From: UBA1351 sp963677625
Lineage (GTDB): Bacteria > Bacillota > Clostridia > Lachnospirales > Vallitaleaceae
DNA: 64,000 nucleotides
NCBI GenBank assembly: GCA_963677625.2
Contig: CAXXSW010000004.1
Span: 124,001-188,000 of the forward strand
Direction: 5' to 3'
Shown here: piece by piece, positions 39,347 to 49,934 of the stretch
How the letters are laid out: each line of letters opens with the position of its first letter
Numbering within the stretch: position 1 is the stretch's first letter
The notes under the pieces: model-generated
Told to the model about the DNA's origin: nothing
Database searches by the model: none
What the model saw: the letters and a program-made list of their open reading frames with translations, nothing else
Program-made: the position numbers and the translations under genes

Positions 39347-39871
39347 TTATACTTCCCTGCTTTGATAATACTTGACTGCTTCATGGACACAACCCTTAAA
39401 CCAATATGTATAATTATCAGGGTTTTGACTAACGTCTAACAGCAATTCTTCCACATCCACCCACTTGTAATCCATAGCCTCTTCAGGGTTAAGAATAACA
39501 GGTCCATTATAGGTCGCCGTAAAAATATGATCCACTTCATTTTCCACCAACTCATGGTCCAATTGGGCTCTGTACTTATAAATAAACTCTTCACGCAAAT
39601 CTTCTACCTTCATACCAATCTCATATTCTAGACGGGCATGTACATCGTCAATCAACTCTGTGCCTGCTATTTGATGGGAGCAACAAGCGTTCGTCCAAAG
39701 ACCTCCTGAATGATATTTTTGCGGGGCCCTTTGTTGAATCATCATTTTGCCCTCATCATTAAAAACAAATACTGAAAAGGCTCTGTGAAGATAACCTTTT
39801 TTATGTGTATATAATTTTTCACAAGAACCAATGACCTGGTCCTTCTCATCTACAAGTACGATATATTCCAT
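39347..39871 (-). CDS. idi: Isopentenyl-diphosphate delta-isomerase, type 1
   Basis: A 174-residue Nudix-fold enzyme interconverting IPP and DMAPP for isoprenoid synthesis. The catalytic Cys is in LWTNACCSHQ near residue 65, the metal-binding glutamates in HELVENEVDHIF near residue 113, and the conserved C-terminal YTYWFKGCV (Trp) is present. HRAFSVFVFN is the family N-terminal motif. Length is near the bacterial norm of 180. A generic Nudix hydrolase is excluded by the TNxCCSH and ENEVDH motifs. Type 1 enzymes are scattered in Clostridia, so the gene may have moved horizontally (inference). Confidence 0.9.
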   Translation of the reverse strand: MEYIVLVDEKDQVIGSCEKLYTHKKGYLHRAFSVFVFNDEGKMMIQQRAPQKYHSGGLWTNACCSHQIAGTELIDDVHARLEYEIGMKVEDLREEFIYKYRAQLDHELVENEVDHIFTATYNGPVILNPEEAMDYKWVDVEELLLDVSQNPDNYTYWFKGCVHEAVKYYQSREV

Positions 39872-39937
39872 TAGGCCTCCATGTTAAGGTCAACATTTTT
39901 ATAAGTCATGAACTTCCTAGAATATCATAACTCATTA

Positions 39938-42562
39938 TTAGTTTAGAATCAATTCCATAGCATCTTTTTCTTCCATGGCTTTGTTAAAGTAAAATCCCTG
40001 AAGCATATCACAGGACATTTCTTCCAGCATTTCCACTTGTTCCACCGTTTCAACACCTTCAGCGACAACTTCAACACCTTTTTGTTTGGCTAATTCAATG
40101 ATAGACCTAACCATAAAAAGGTCATAAGAACCCTTCTCCATAAAACGAATAAAGGATTGATCGATTTTTAATACTTGTATATCCAATTCTTTAAGATAGC
40201 CCAAAGATGAATAGCCTGTTCCAAAATCATCCAGTGAAATTCTAAATCCGTAATTTCTAAGCCGATCAATAACTTCACGTCCTTCTATAATATTCTTTAT
40301 AAAAACCGTTTCTGTCATTTCCAGGCAAATACAACTAGTCGAAACATGAGCTTCATCTACTATCCTCTTAATCATATCAACAAAGCCACTAAACATAAGC
40401 TGTACCATAGAAATATTTATCGATACACAAACCTCTCTTGTACTTTCTTTGTTTATTTTTGCTGAAAAAGCTACTGCCTCACGAATAATAAATTCACCAA
40501 TTTCAATAATAGATCCCACTTCCTCAGCTACAGTAATCATCTTATAAGGTGATACCCATCCAAGCTCTTTAGAATACCACCTGATTAGAGCTTCATAGCA
40601 TTTAATATCATGGCTTCCTGCTATGTAAATCGGTTGATAATATATCATAAACTCATTATTTTCAAAACCATCAGCTAATAAATTTTGAAAATGGACCCTT
40701 TCGGCCAAATCTTCATCTAATCGCTTATCAAAAATAACAGATTGCCCTTTCCCTCTGTTTTTAGCATCATAAAGGGCAATATCAGCCTTTTTAATTAAAA
40801 GTTCCTTTGTATCACCATGCTCTGGATATATTGCTATCCCAAGAGATACAGATAAGATAAATCCATGATCGTCCAGATGAATAATCCCCCTAAACAAATC
40901 TTGTATTTCTTTAGCAAAAAATTCAATTTCATTCAAGGTCCATGGTTTAGCAATAGCTATAATAAACTCATCACCACCAAATCGACCAATAAAAATGTCC
41001 TTATCTTGAAATTCTTTCAGTTTCTTTCCTGTATCCCTAATCACCTGGTCTCCCACATCATGGCCAAATATATCATTAATATTCTTGAAATTATCGACAT
41101 CAAGAAAAAGTATAATGAGCTGTTTAGTCTCCCTATCAAGGAGCAGTCTTTCAATTTCCTCATAGATGGAAAATCTATTAAGAAGACCCGTCAATGAATC
41201 TAAATAAATCAACTCATTAATCTTCTCATCTCGTATTTCCACCTCAATAATACTATCTTCTAGTTTTTCATTTGTAATCTTCAAATCATCCACTGTAGAT
41301 GTCAATTCTTCATTCATTGCTTCCACTTCATCATAAGAATCCTGAAGTTTCATCCGACTGTATATTAGGGCTTCTTGAGCTTTCTTCCTACTTGTAACCA
41401 GATAAATAAGAGCAATTATAATCAAAAGTTCTAGCATAATAATCAAAGAAACGCTTACAACCAATTTAAGATGAGTTTCAATAAAACTAGGCTGATAATT
41501 AAGCAAACGTGTATTTGGAGGAAGTCTTTTTTTATCTAATCCATAGGTGCTTAGTGCCTTATAATCCACCATATATTCATTGGGACTATCAGCTACCAAA
41601 GGCATCTGGCTGATATCTTCTCCTTGGAAATAGGTTAAAACTAATCTTGCCGCTGTAGCCCCTTGCTGTACATGGGAAACTACTCTACCTCCTATAAGCC
41701 CTTCGCCTATTCCATGTTCATATGGATGGTAAACAGGTAAATCTGTTGAAGAAAGAACCAAGTCTAGTCCTTCTTTAAATGATGCTGTCTGCCCCATAGA
41801 ATCCCTATATACAGAAAGTAAAATAAGGAGATTATCTTCACCCAAGGCACCCAAGGCACTTGAAAATTCATTGAAATTCAATACACTTAGGTCTAATGAC
41901 TTGAACTTTAAGTCTCTAAAGCGTTCAGCTTCCCTAAAAAAAAGTTCCAAATCACCTTGTCCACTGGCAGTAGTGTCTACAAGGGCTACAACTGACTTGA
42001 CTTGCGGAGTCAAATCATAGGCCATCTTTATGGTGTCTCCTATGGATGGAGCTTCAAACACCCCTGTTACATCAGGCTCTAATGAATACGCTAGTGCATG
42101 ATCATAATCATTGACTCCTAAGAAAAATATTGGAATATTGGGAAACCACTCATCTTTTTTCTCCATAACAAAATTAATACTGTTATCATCGCCAACTAGA
42201 ACAGCATCATATTTTACAAATCTCAACTTATATTCCATACTTGATTGAAAATTCATTATATTCTCTTCTGTAAAAAAACGTTTTGTATCCATAAACTCAA
42301 CATCTAAAGTAATAGGATAATCTTTGAAAACATCTTTAATTCCTTCAACCTGTTGAAAAAAGGTACGAAATGAAGGTGAATAAGAGGAAATAAAAAGAAC
42401 AGTCTTGTCATCAAAAGCAATTGCGTCACTCTCAATGTCTTCTGCATTTATATATGAAGTCACTATGGTCGATTGAAAGAGAAGAAACAAGAAAAGAATA
42501 AGTAACCTAGTTGTCAGTATAGAATTTTGGCCATACCATTTCAAAGTATTTTTCCTATTCAT
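39938..42562 (-). CDS. Membrane-anchored GGDEF-EAL protein with periplasmic-binding-like sensor
   Basis: An 874-residue protein that can make and break c-di-GMP. Residues 15-37 are a signal/anchor helix; 55-340 form an extracellular domain like ABC sugar-binding sensors (TVLFISSYSPSFRTFFQQVEGI, FLGVNDYDHAL); 365-392 are a membrane helix, then a short coiled coil. The GGDEF domain has FGGDEF near residue 527, and its I-site RxxD is absent. The EAL domain keeps YEALIRW, NISMVQL, LEMTET, DDFGTGYSSLGYL, LKIDQSFI and VAEGVET, so both activities look possible. It could set the c-di-GMP level read by the riboswitch at 9.4 kb (inference). Confidence 0.9.
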   Translation of the reverse strand: MNRKNTLKWYGQNSILTTRLLILFLFLLFQSTIVTSYINAEDIESDAIAFDDKTVLFISSYSPSFRTFFQQVEGIKDVFKDYPITLDVEFMDTKRFFTEENIMNFQSSMEYKLRFVKYDAVLVGDDNSINFVMEKKDEWFPNIPIFFLGVNDYDHALAYSLEPDVTGVFEAPSIGDTIKMAYDLTPQVKSVVALVDTTASGQGDLELFFREAERFRDLKFKSLDLSVLNFNEFSSALGALGEDNLLILLSVYRDSMGQTASFKEGLDLVLSSTDLPVYHPYEHGIGEGLIGGRVVSHVQQGATAARLVLTYFQGEDISQMPLVADSPNEYMVDYKALSTYGLDKKRLPPNTRLLNYQPSFIETHLKLVVSVSLIIMLELLIIIALIYLVTSRKKAQEALIYSRMKLQDSYDEVEAMNEELTSTVDDLKITNEKLEDSIIEVEIRDEKINELIYLDSLTGLLNRFSIYEEIERLLLDRETKQLIILFLDVDNFKNINDIFGHDVGDQVIRDTGKKLKEFQDKDIFIGRFGGDEFIIAIAKPWTLNEIEFFAKEIQDLFRGIIHLDDHGFILSVSLGIAIYPEHGDTKELLIKKADIALYDAKNRGKGQSVIFDKRLDEDLAERVHFQNLLADGFENNEFMIYYQPIYIAGSHDIKCYEALIRWYSKELGWVSPYKMITVAEEVGSIIEIGEFIIREAVAFSAKINKESTREVCVSINISMVQLMFSGFVDMIKRIVDEAHVSTSCICLEMTETVFIKNIIEGREVIDRLRNYGFRISLDDFGTGYSSLGYLKELDIQVLKIDQSFIRFMEKGSYDLFMVRSIIELAKQKGVEVVAEGVETVEQVEMLEEMSCDMLQGFYFNKAMEEKDAMELILN

Positions 42563-42663
42563 ACATTTACCTCAACTACTCATGTTAGCTTGGGAAGAAC
42601 AAACAAGACTCACTGTTCTCACTATATACAGAATAGCATTTAATACTTAAATTGTCTAACAAA

Positions 42664-42683
42664 ATGTTAGTTGTTACTAACAT
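42664..42683. repeat. Inverted repeat upstream of the GGDEF-EAL gene
   Basis: ATGTTAG and CTAACAT around six bases, with a further CTAACA half-site just before (42657). It lies in the 324-base gap 42563-42886, whose only other content is the terminator at 42773-42809. Possible operator. Confidence 0.4.
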
Positions 42684-42772
42684 ATAAGAAATAATATTAG
42701 TCCTTTTATAATTTTAAGAAGGAATAGCATGTTTTATACCAAGATTTACTTAAGCTTAATCCTAAGCAAAAA

Positions 42773-42809
42773 GCCTGTGGCGGCTATATAATATAACCAA
42801 ACCACAGAC
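42773..42809 (-). terminator. Terminator of the giant AAA+ gene
   Basis: On the minus strand GTCTGTGG and CCACAGGC pair (one wobble) with an inner GGTTATA/TATAGCC stem, followed by TTTTTG. It ends the YqiJ-flotillin-ATPase operon. Confidence 0.78.
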
Positions 42810-42886
42810 TCTATCAAACACTAATATACACGTCGACTTGTCTCTTTATTATTGCAAGCTAGACTTCTCTTCTTGTTTTTTGTCTC

Positions 42887-45800
42887 TTATAATTGGTCCG
42901 AACTGAGAATTTCTCTAATTCGTCCCAGTTGTTCAGACAATTCACTAAGGGCTAAAACAGCCTTGCCCATCTGATCATCACCTTTAACCAACTTATTTTT
43001 CACAAAAAGCGTTCTAATTTCTGCAAGTCTCATAGCTTCCTCTTCGGTAATAACACCGTTTAACTCTTTCCATTTGAGCATATTAGCTTCTGCTCCACTT
43101 GTCAAGGTTTGACAATCATTCTCATAATTGGCTAAAATTGTAGACTCCAATTCTTCCTCGTTCATCACTGCAACAACCTTCTCGGCTATCTTATTCATAT
43201 TACGATAAGAACCCTGTAACTTAAATGGAGGTTCTTTTCTATATTCGTCGGCCTGGGCTGCAGAATATATGTATTCCATATTAACTTTTAAGACCACATC
43301 CCTAACCTTAAATAGCTTCTGAATAACTTCTGTATAATCATGGAGTTCATCAACAGAATAATCCCTAGATAAATCTACCGTTTCTCTATCCGCCCCTTGT
43401 GCAAGTTTAATCAGGCCATATAGGTCTTCTTTATTACCACTTGCTAATGGACTAAGAATAGGATTTGAGGTTAAAGAGTTTTCCAAATAACTAAGCTTAA
43501 AGGCTTCTTCATTAGCATTTAACATATCTCCAAGATTATAAACATCAGCCCTGTTAGCTAACATATCCGGAATTTTAAACTTTTCACCACTTTCAGTATA
43601 AGGATTTCCTGCCATGACAACAGCCACTTTCTTCCCTCTGAGGTCATAGGTCTGCCCTCTCCCCTTGTATACACCTTCTATTTTTCGCTGTCCATCACAT
43701 AAAGAAATAAATTTCTGCAGAAATTCAGGATTACAATGTTGTATATCATCCACATATATCATAACATTATTACCCATTTTAAGTGCAAGATTTAACTTTC
43801 TAAGTTCTTCTCTTGCGCTAGAATGACTTGCCTTTTCAGGATCTAAAGAAGTCACTTCGTGCCCCAGCGAAGGTCCATTAACCTTAACCAAGATAATTCC
43901 AAGTCGACTTGCTATATACTCCATCAAGGTAGTTTTTCCATAGCCGGGAGGTGATACCAAAAGTAGGAGTCCCATCAAGTCTGTTCTCTTATCATTTCCC
44001 ACAACACCAATCTGTTTGGCCAAGTTATCACCAATCAAAGGAAGATATACATCATCTATGAGTTTATTCCTTACGAAGGATGTTAACACTTGTGGTTTAA
44101 AGTTTTCTAGACGAAGGTTTTTCTTAAAGTCTGCAACCAGTTCTTGCTTGATTTCCTGATAAGACTCAAAATCTTTTATAATAACATCTGAAAAATGTTT
44201 TAACCTACTCATAAATTCTGTATAGGTAAGGACATAGACACCACCATCAATCCTTGGATGGGACCCAACTAAGTCACTAACTTCAAGCCTTGTACCAACT
44301 TGAACAACCTGACCGTAATGATTTCCCTCATCCATAAGAAGGATAATGACTTCATCCATAACACCCTTCAAGGTCTCAGGTGACTTATAATTGTCATCAA
44401 GAACCTCCTGGTCATTAACCATAACCTCCTGCCAAAAAGCCGATACCCATTCTTTTATCAGGTAGTATTGTCCCTCAAGATCATCTCTGGAGCCTTTTAC
44501 AGAATTTTCATAGGCTTCAAGGGCATCCTGATTTCTTAAGTAGGCTAAGAAACTTTCATATATATTATTAGCAGCCCTACTTACAACGAAATCATCCCCT
44601 CGCATCACTTCCTGACACAAGTAATTGGCACTGTTGTAGACATCTTCTTCAGAAATCCCATCAAATATATTAGCTTGAGACAAAGCCTGGGTCATTTTCT
44701 CTTCCAAAAACGGGACATAATTTTTTAGACTTACCGGAGACCGAAAAACACCTGAGATCTTAGCTAAATGCTTCAATCGCATATTCAATCTTTCTTTGAT
44801 ATCGGGTGCTACCATCCGTTGCCAGAATAATCTTGCCATAGCCCTAACTTTATAATCAAAAATCAAAAGATCAATGTTGTCATGAAGCTCAATAAGGGCC
44901 TTGAGAATTTTGCCCCCATCTTGGTCATGAACACCTTTGGTATAACCTTCCTGATATCTGGGTTCCATAAAGCTACGAATACTTTCAATTAATCCCGCTT
45001 CTGTCTTATCCTTCAAGTCACTGTAGGCTTCATTTCCTTCAACAATCCCCTCAATAAAGAATTGGTAGGCTAAGAATTCGCCTCGATAAACATCCTTGTT
45101 TTCAGAAAGAATAGATTGATCAAAGACATGTCGGTACTTATAAATCTTCTCATCATCAATAGGGTCCCAAAAATCTGTACCTGTTATATGATAGTACAAG
45201 TCCTCTTCACGTTTAACCACAGTTAAATCTATCGCCTTAGTATTCACAGAAAAACGGTGTTTACCAAACTTTATGACCTGCTGTCCATCTACAAAGAGTT
45301 CTTGCCTATCTTTTAATTGTCTTAGGGTATTTTCCTTAAGTGCTTTAAGCTTAGAGGATATTTCATCAGCCTTAACGTTATCACCGAGAATCCTTAACTC
45401 ATCTATGATATCCCTAACCTTTTCTGCCATAAGGTCAGTAGCCAAATATCCATTAATCGCTTCAACATCATCAAAGGACTTTAGTCGGTTACTAATTCCC
45501 TGTATCACTCGATTGGCAGAATCAAACAAGCTAATAATACGTTTGTTAAGTTTCTCCAGTATAGCCTGTTTCTTTGTTTCAAAAGCTGTATAAATTTCTT
45601 GGCTTTTTTCATCTAAGGCCACTATATACTCATCAAATTCTGAGAACTTACCTTCAAGTTCCTGCATCTGAACCATAACCTTGTTCAAATATTGGTCACA
45701 CTTTTCTTCTGTATCAATAAGATCAAGGTAATTTACTACAGATTGGCTAAGTAACTTCATCTGGGCATTGAATTGAACCGTCATTTCACTTTTAACAAAG

Positions 45801-47896
45801 GTTTCGACCTTTGATTTAATCTTGGCCTTTGCATTGTTAATAAGGGAAAATAGGCCTGATATTTTATCGATAATCGCTGACGTAAGTGTCGGATCATCTA
45901 TTTTGAAATTACCGACAATATCCATAAGAAGTTCTAGTTCTTCTGAAGTCTTGTCCATTTTTTCATCTAATTCTTTGCCTTCTTTTGACTTTTTAACACT
46001 TGGAATTTCATTCTTAAGGGCTTCAACTCTATCTTCATATGGCTCCAGTCCCTCAGGCTTAATAAGAAAATCCACGCATCCCGCAGACAGGACTTCATTC
46101 TTGTCTTTGACTTCCTTTTCAAGCTTGTCAACAAGGTCAAGGTCTGTATAACGGAGGTCCCTCAAGGATACAATTCTTCCCCTTAGATTCCTTAGGGAAG
46201 CTAAGGCTTCTACATAGGTAGAAACTTGATCAAAACTTTCATACTGAAGCTGGGTTAAAAACTCCTTGGTATCACCAGCAACCTTATCAATTTGTTTCTT
46301 AGTTGACTTCTTTAAGCGGACTACTTTTTCAAACTCACCAACAGCAAAACTAGCTGTATCTTTTACCTGCTTAAGGATTTCTGCTAAGTTAAAGGCCTCA
46401 TCTTTGGTAAGCCAGAAATAGGAATCAAGAATCTGCTCTGATTCTTTGACGATATCCACATATACACTCTGATAGCTCTCACCCTTATCAATAAGCTTAG
46501 ATACACCACGACAATCCGCCATACAGGAAACAATATCCTTATTTCCAATATTAAAAAGTTCAGACTCGTTATTAGCTTCCACTTCAAAATTCTTACCAAC
46601 ATAAGGTGTCACCCACAACTGAATCATATGATTCTTTCGAGGTTCATCTTCATGCTTGAAAACAATCATCTCGCCATTATTAAAATGGGAGTATCCACTG
46701 CAAACAATAGGTGTATCAATTGTTTGCTCAATAACATTATAGGAATAAATCAGATAAATACCTGTGTCCAAATTATAAAAAATAAACTGGTAGTCCTCTC
46801 CATTGATAGAAGAATTCATCTGATCAAAAACGCAGTTTAAAGCTGGTACATCAAAAATTTTGTACTCACCATTCTGGAGGTAATAACCTTTTGGGAATAT
46901 AAGACCATGCCCTCCTGGAAGAAGCTGGCATGTATCCTTAATAGAATCAATCCTAACCACACTTTTAAGCTTATGATTATAGATAAAATATCGGTCTTTT
47001 TCTTCCTTATAGGGTCTGATCTTCAAAATAATCAGCTGACCTAAATCTGAATAGGCAATCTCTGCATCATCTAAAGTTTGGTCCTTGTCTTCAACGTCCT
47101 CTGAATATATTCCTTTACCCGTTTCTGTATTGTCTTCTACCTTAATGGTTAAGTCTCCACCAATCGTTTCAACAAAAACCTTATCCAAAATAGAAACATG
47201 TGGGTGAAGTCCTGCTCTGTGGTCATCCCTTGTTGCTCTTTTAAAACTAAGCTGGTTCCCATCGTCCAAAGTAATCTCATGATCACTACGATTATCAACA
47301 TATACTAATTTTTCGCCTTCAATCGCCCACTTAAAGACCTTTATATCTCTAGGACTCGTCCCAGTCTGGAAAACCATGTAAAAATAGGGACCCATTATGG
47401 TAAACTTGGCAAAAAAAGTATTCTTATAGTAGCGATAGAGGTCATCAAAGTCTTTTTTGAACTGTTCATCATCAATAAGACTAAGATTCTCTCTAGTAAA
47501 GGTAGAACCATCATAGAGGTATACAGCAAAAACATCTGAAATTTCTACTTTGGACTTCAAGCCGATATGGACGTTGTAACCAAAAACAAAACGATTATCA
47601 ACAGGAGCCATATCTCTTGGCACACAGTTATTTTCTGTAATAATGCGTTCGCTAGTTTTTAGACCGGTTTCAATTGAACCAAAAACTGCCTTTCTCTGAA
47701 TATTTAACTTTTCAAGTCTGCCTTTTAGGTCTTGTCCTTGACTATGAAGCCTTTTCTTAATGACTTCATAGGTTCCAGATTCCATACCTTGCCCACTATC
47801 TGATGATTCTTGTTTAGAATCACCTGTCATCGTATTCATGGCATCATTTCCTACCTCAATATTATTTAATTCATTGTTATTTTTTTCATCACTCAA
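42887..47896 (-). CDS. Giant AAA+ ATPase, DNA-repair-ATPase/DUF3686 type, flotillin-linked
   Basis: A 1669-residue cytosolic protein. After an acidic low-complexity start (residues 1-45), residues 90-480 form a beta-rich domain with repeated strand patterns (FVFGYNVHIGLKSKVEISDVF, YFIYNHKLKSVVRID) as in DUF3686 proteins annotated as DNA-repair ATPases. Residues 490-850 are long coiled coils. One AAA+ module follows with Walker A SPPGYGKTTLMEYIA near 1317, Walker B VMIYVDDIQHCNPEF near 1377, and sensor VVMAGNPYTESGEKF near 1425. It is the last gene of an operon with YqiJ-like and flotillin genes. The start appears to be TTG. It likely works as a membrane-tethered remodelling ATPase; its substrate is unknown. 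Confidence 0.75.
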   Translation of the reverse strand: MSDEKNNNELNNIEVGNDAMNTMTGDSKQESSDSGQGMESGTYEVIKKRLHSQGQDLKGRLEKLNIQRKAVFGSIETGLKTSERIITENNCVPRDMAPVDNRFVFGYNVHIGLKSKVEISDVFAVYLYDGSTFTRENLSLIDDEQFKKDFDDLYRYYKNTFFAKFTIMGPYFYMVFQTGTSPRDIKVFKWAIEGEKLVYVDNRSDHEITLDDGNQLSFKRATRDDHRAGLHPHVSILDKVFVETIGGDLTIKVEDNTETGKGIYSEDVEDKDQTLDDAEIAYSDLGQLIILKIRPYKEEKDRYFIYNHKLKSVVRIDSIKDTCQLLPGGHGLIFPKGYYLQNGEYKIFDVPALNCVFDQMNSSINGEDYQFIFYNLDTGIYLIYSYNVIEQTIDTPIVCSGYSHFNNGEMIVFKHEDEPRKNHMIQLWVTPYVGKNFEVEANNESELFNIGNKDIVSCMADCRGVSKLIDKGESYQSVYVDIVKESEQILDSYFWLTKDEAFNLAEILKQVKDTASFAVGEFEKVVRLKKSTKKQIDKVAGDTKEFLTQLQYESFDQVSTYVEALASLRNLRGRIVSLRDLRYTDLDLVDKLEKEVKDKNEVLSAGCVDFLIKPEGLEPYEDRVEALKNEIPSVKKSKEGKELDEKMDKTSEELELLMDIVGNFKIDDPTLTSAIIDKISGLFSLINNAKAKIKSKVETFVKSEMTVQFNAQMKLLSQSVVNYLDLIDTEEKCDQYLNKVMVQMQELEGKFSEFDEYIVALDEKSQEIYTAFETKKQAILEKLNKRIISLFDSANRVIQGISNRLKSFDDVEAINGYLATDLMAEKVRDIIDELRILGDNVKADEISSKLKALKENTLRQLKDRQELFVDGQQVIKFGKHRFSVNTKAIDLTVVKREEDLYYHITGTDFWDPIDDEKIYKYRHVFDQSILSENKDVYRGEFLAYQFFIEGIVEGNEAYSDLKDKTEAGLIESIRSFMEPRYQEGYTKGVHDQDGGKILKALIELHDNIDLLIFDYKVRAMARLFWQRMVAPDIKERLNMRLKHLAKISGVFRSPVSLKNYVPFLEEKMTQALSQANIFDGISEEDVYNSANYLCQEVMRGDDFVVSRAANNIYESFLAYLRNQDALEAYENSVKGSRDDLEGQYYLIKEWVSAFWQEVMVNDQEVLDDNYKSPETLKGVMDEVIILLMDEGNHYGQVVQVGTRLEVSDLVGSHPRIDGGVYVLTYTEFMSRLKHFSDVIIKDFESYQEIKQELVADFKKNLRLENFKPQVLTSFVRNKLIDDVYLPLIGDNLAKQIGVVGNDKRTDLMGLLLLVSPPGYGKTTLMEYIASRLGIILVKVNGPSLGHEVTSLDPEKASHSSAREELRKLNLALKMGNNVMIYVDDIQHCNPEFLQKFISLCDGQRKIEGVYKGRGQTYDLRGKKVAVVMAGNPYTESGEKFKIPDMLANRADVYNLGDMLNANEEAFKLSYLENSLTSNPILSPLASGNKEDLYGLIKLAQGADRETVDLSRDYSVDELHDYTEVIQKLFKVRDVVLKVNMEYIYSAAQADEYRKEPPFKLQGSYRNMNKIAEKVVAVMNEEELESTILANYENDCQTLTSGAEANMLKWKELNGVITEEEAMRLAEIRTLFVKNKLVKGDDQMGKAVLALSELSEQLGRIREILSSDQL

Positions 47897-47908
47897 GATT
47901 CTCTACCC

Positions 47909-49929
47909 CTATCTCAGTGTAGATTCAATTAGTTTAGCAGGTAGATCTGCCACTCCTGCCTTGTGTACCGTGTTAAGCAATTTGTCCAGCATAGCTTTAT
48001 CTGACTTATCTGCATGGTGCATCATCTTACCAATAGCTCCTGAAATTGTCAGATTCTTAATATCTTCAGTCGTAAGGTTAAATCGACCCATCATATCACT
48101 GATTTGTTGTTTGAAATATTCTGGATCACCTGTAATTAAGGTTTCCTTCAAGTCTCCCAAAACTTCACTATTTCCTACTAGACGATCAAGAGACTTACCA
48201 TTTGCAATAGAACCGATAATCTTATCAAAGAACATGGTCTCACCACCAACAATGTCGATCTTAGCAGACTTAAGGGCTTCACGAATAACAGTAGCTTGTG
48301 CTTCAGCAATATCTTTTTGAATATTAATCGAAGCAAGTTCAACTGATTTTTCTTTATCAAGTTTAAGTTTGAACTCTTCGTGTTCTTTACCAACTTCATC
48401 AAGAAGTTTCATGCTAGACGCTTTTTCCTTGATACCTTCTGCTTCAGACATATATTTTTTCTTAAGAACTTCGGCTTCCACTGTTCCATCTTTTTCTTTA
48501 ACTTCAACCATTGCAGCCTCACCTTTAGCTTGCGCAAGAGCTCTAGCTTCAATAACTTTGGCATCTGCTATACCTGATGCTGATTCTTCCAATACTCTGG
48601 CATCTGCTATAACTTTAATGGATTCTGCTTCTTTTTGAGATGCTTTAAGCGCTGCATCTGCATCGATAATTTTCTTCTCTGCATTTTTTTCTGCTGCTGC
48701 CTTTTCAGCTTCAGCTGCTTTAACTTTAAGGATTTGTTCAGATTCAGCTTCCTCTTCAGCCTTACGAAGAGCAACAGCTTTAGTACGTTCTGCTTGAGCA
48801 AAAGCTCTTGTATCTTTGATTTTTTCTTCCTCAGTAACTGTGTCTTTTTCTACTGTAACACGTTCACGAATAACTGTCTGAATATTCTTTTTCTCAACTT
48901 CGACTTGTTTTTCTTTTTCAATATTAGCCAGTTCAACAAGCTTTTCCTTCTCAGTTTTTTCAAGTAGTCTCTTACGATCAACACGTTCAGCTTCAACCGC
49001 TTCTGTACTTTCTTTGGCTTTTTGTGCAATTATAACCTGACGGTCCTTATTTTGCATAGCCACTTCGATTTCCTCTTCTGTCTTAACCCTAGCCATTTCA
49101 GACTTATAGCGTTCTTCTTGAGCAACTTTTTCAGCTTCAGCTGTTTCTCTTGAGTTAATAATTGCAATCTCACGTTTTTGTTTAGCTTCTGCTTCTGAGT
49201 TTTGTTTCTCAAGTTCAAGAATAGCTTCTCTTGCCGCAACATCTTGCTTCTTGATTGTCTTTTCTTTTTCACGCTCAATCTCATTGGCTAAAATCCTCTG
49301 GGTGGCCGTGAGTTCAGTTATTTTCTTGATACCTTCTGAATCTAGGATGTTATTGACATTAAGTAAGTTAATATCTGTTTGCTCTAAATAATCAATAGCT
49401 GCATCATCTAAGACATAACCGTTGAGATCCGTACCAATAATTTGAAGAATTTCATTTTAAAAATATCTCTCTCCGTATAAAGTTGTACAAAATCAAATTT
49501 TTTACCAACCGTTTTAAGCGCTTCTGAAAACTTAGCATCAAAAAACTCCATTAATGTCTTAGAATCAGACCCTTTCTGGCAACCCAAAAGCTGAGCAACC
49601 TTAAGAACATCTTCTTTAGTCTGATTAACTCTTACGAAAAAAGCAACCCTGATATCTGCACGAAGGTTATCTTTACATATCAAACCGTCCTTACCTTCTC
49701 TTGCAATTTCAACGCGTTTAACTGAAATATCCATTTCTTCAAAACGATGGATAATCGGAACAACGAATATACCGCCAAAACAAACAACCTGTCCACCAAC
49801 ACCGTTACGAATAATAACCTTAGACTGTTCTACCTTATGATAAAATCTTGAAAACAAGGCAAGCAGTCCAATAATAACAACTAAACCAACTCCAATTCCT
49901 ACTAATGTTACTTGTAATGCATAGCTCAT
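47909..49929 (-). pseudogene. Flotillin/YqiK family protein, interrupted by a frameshift
   Basis: It would encode about 673 residues. The N-part (to about residue 158) has a membrane helix (ALQVTLVGIGVGLVVIIGLLALF) and the start of a Band-7/PHB domain (FGGIFVVPIIHRFEEMDISVKRV). Near 49454-49463 the frame is lost at a T4A5 run (plus strand); moving back one base restores a clean reading, EILQIIGTDLNGYVLDDAA, which runs without stops through an Ala/Glu/Lys-rich coiled coil to the flotillin C-terminus at 47909. One missing A/T explains it. It could be a sequencing error, a phase variant or a real mutation. The ATG at 49929 follows AAAGGGTG. Confidence 0.75.
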
Positions 49930-49934
49930 TTTAA

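Noticed and set aside
48369..48967. Plus-strand frames opposite the flotillin and its coiled coil
   Set aside because: They are shadows of Glu/Lys/Ala-rich coding sequence, giving Phe/Ser-rich nonsense.
49440..49475. Programmed -1 frameshift in the flotillin gene
   Set aside because: The zero-frame codons TTT AAA cannot re-pair after a -1 slip (AAA would face TAA) and no downstream stimulator is evident, so a lost base is the simpler cause.
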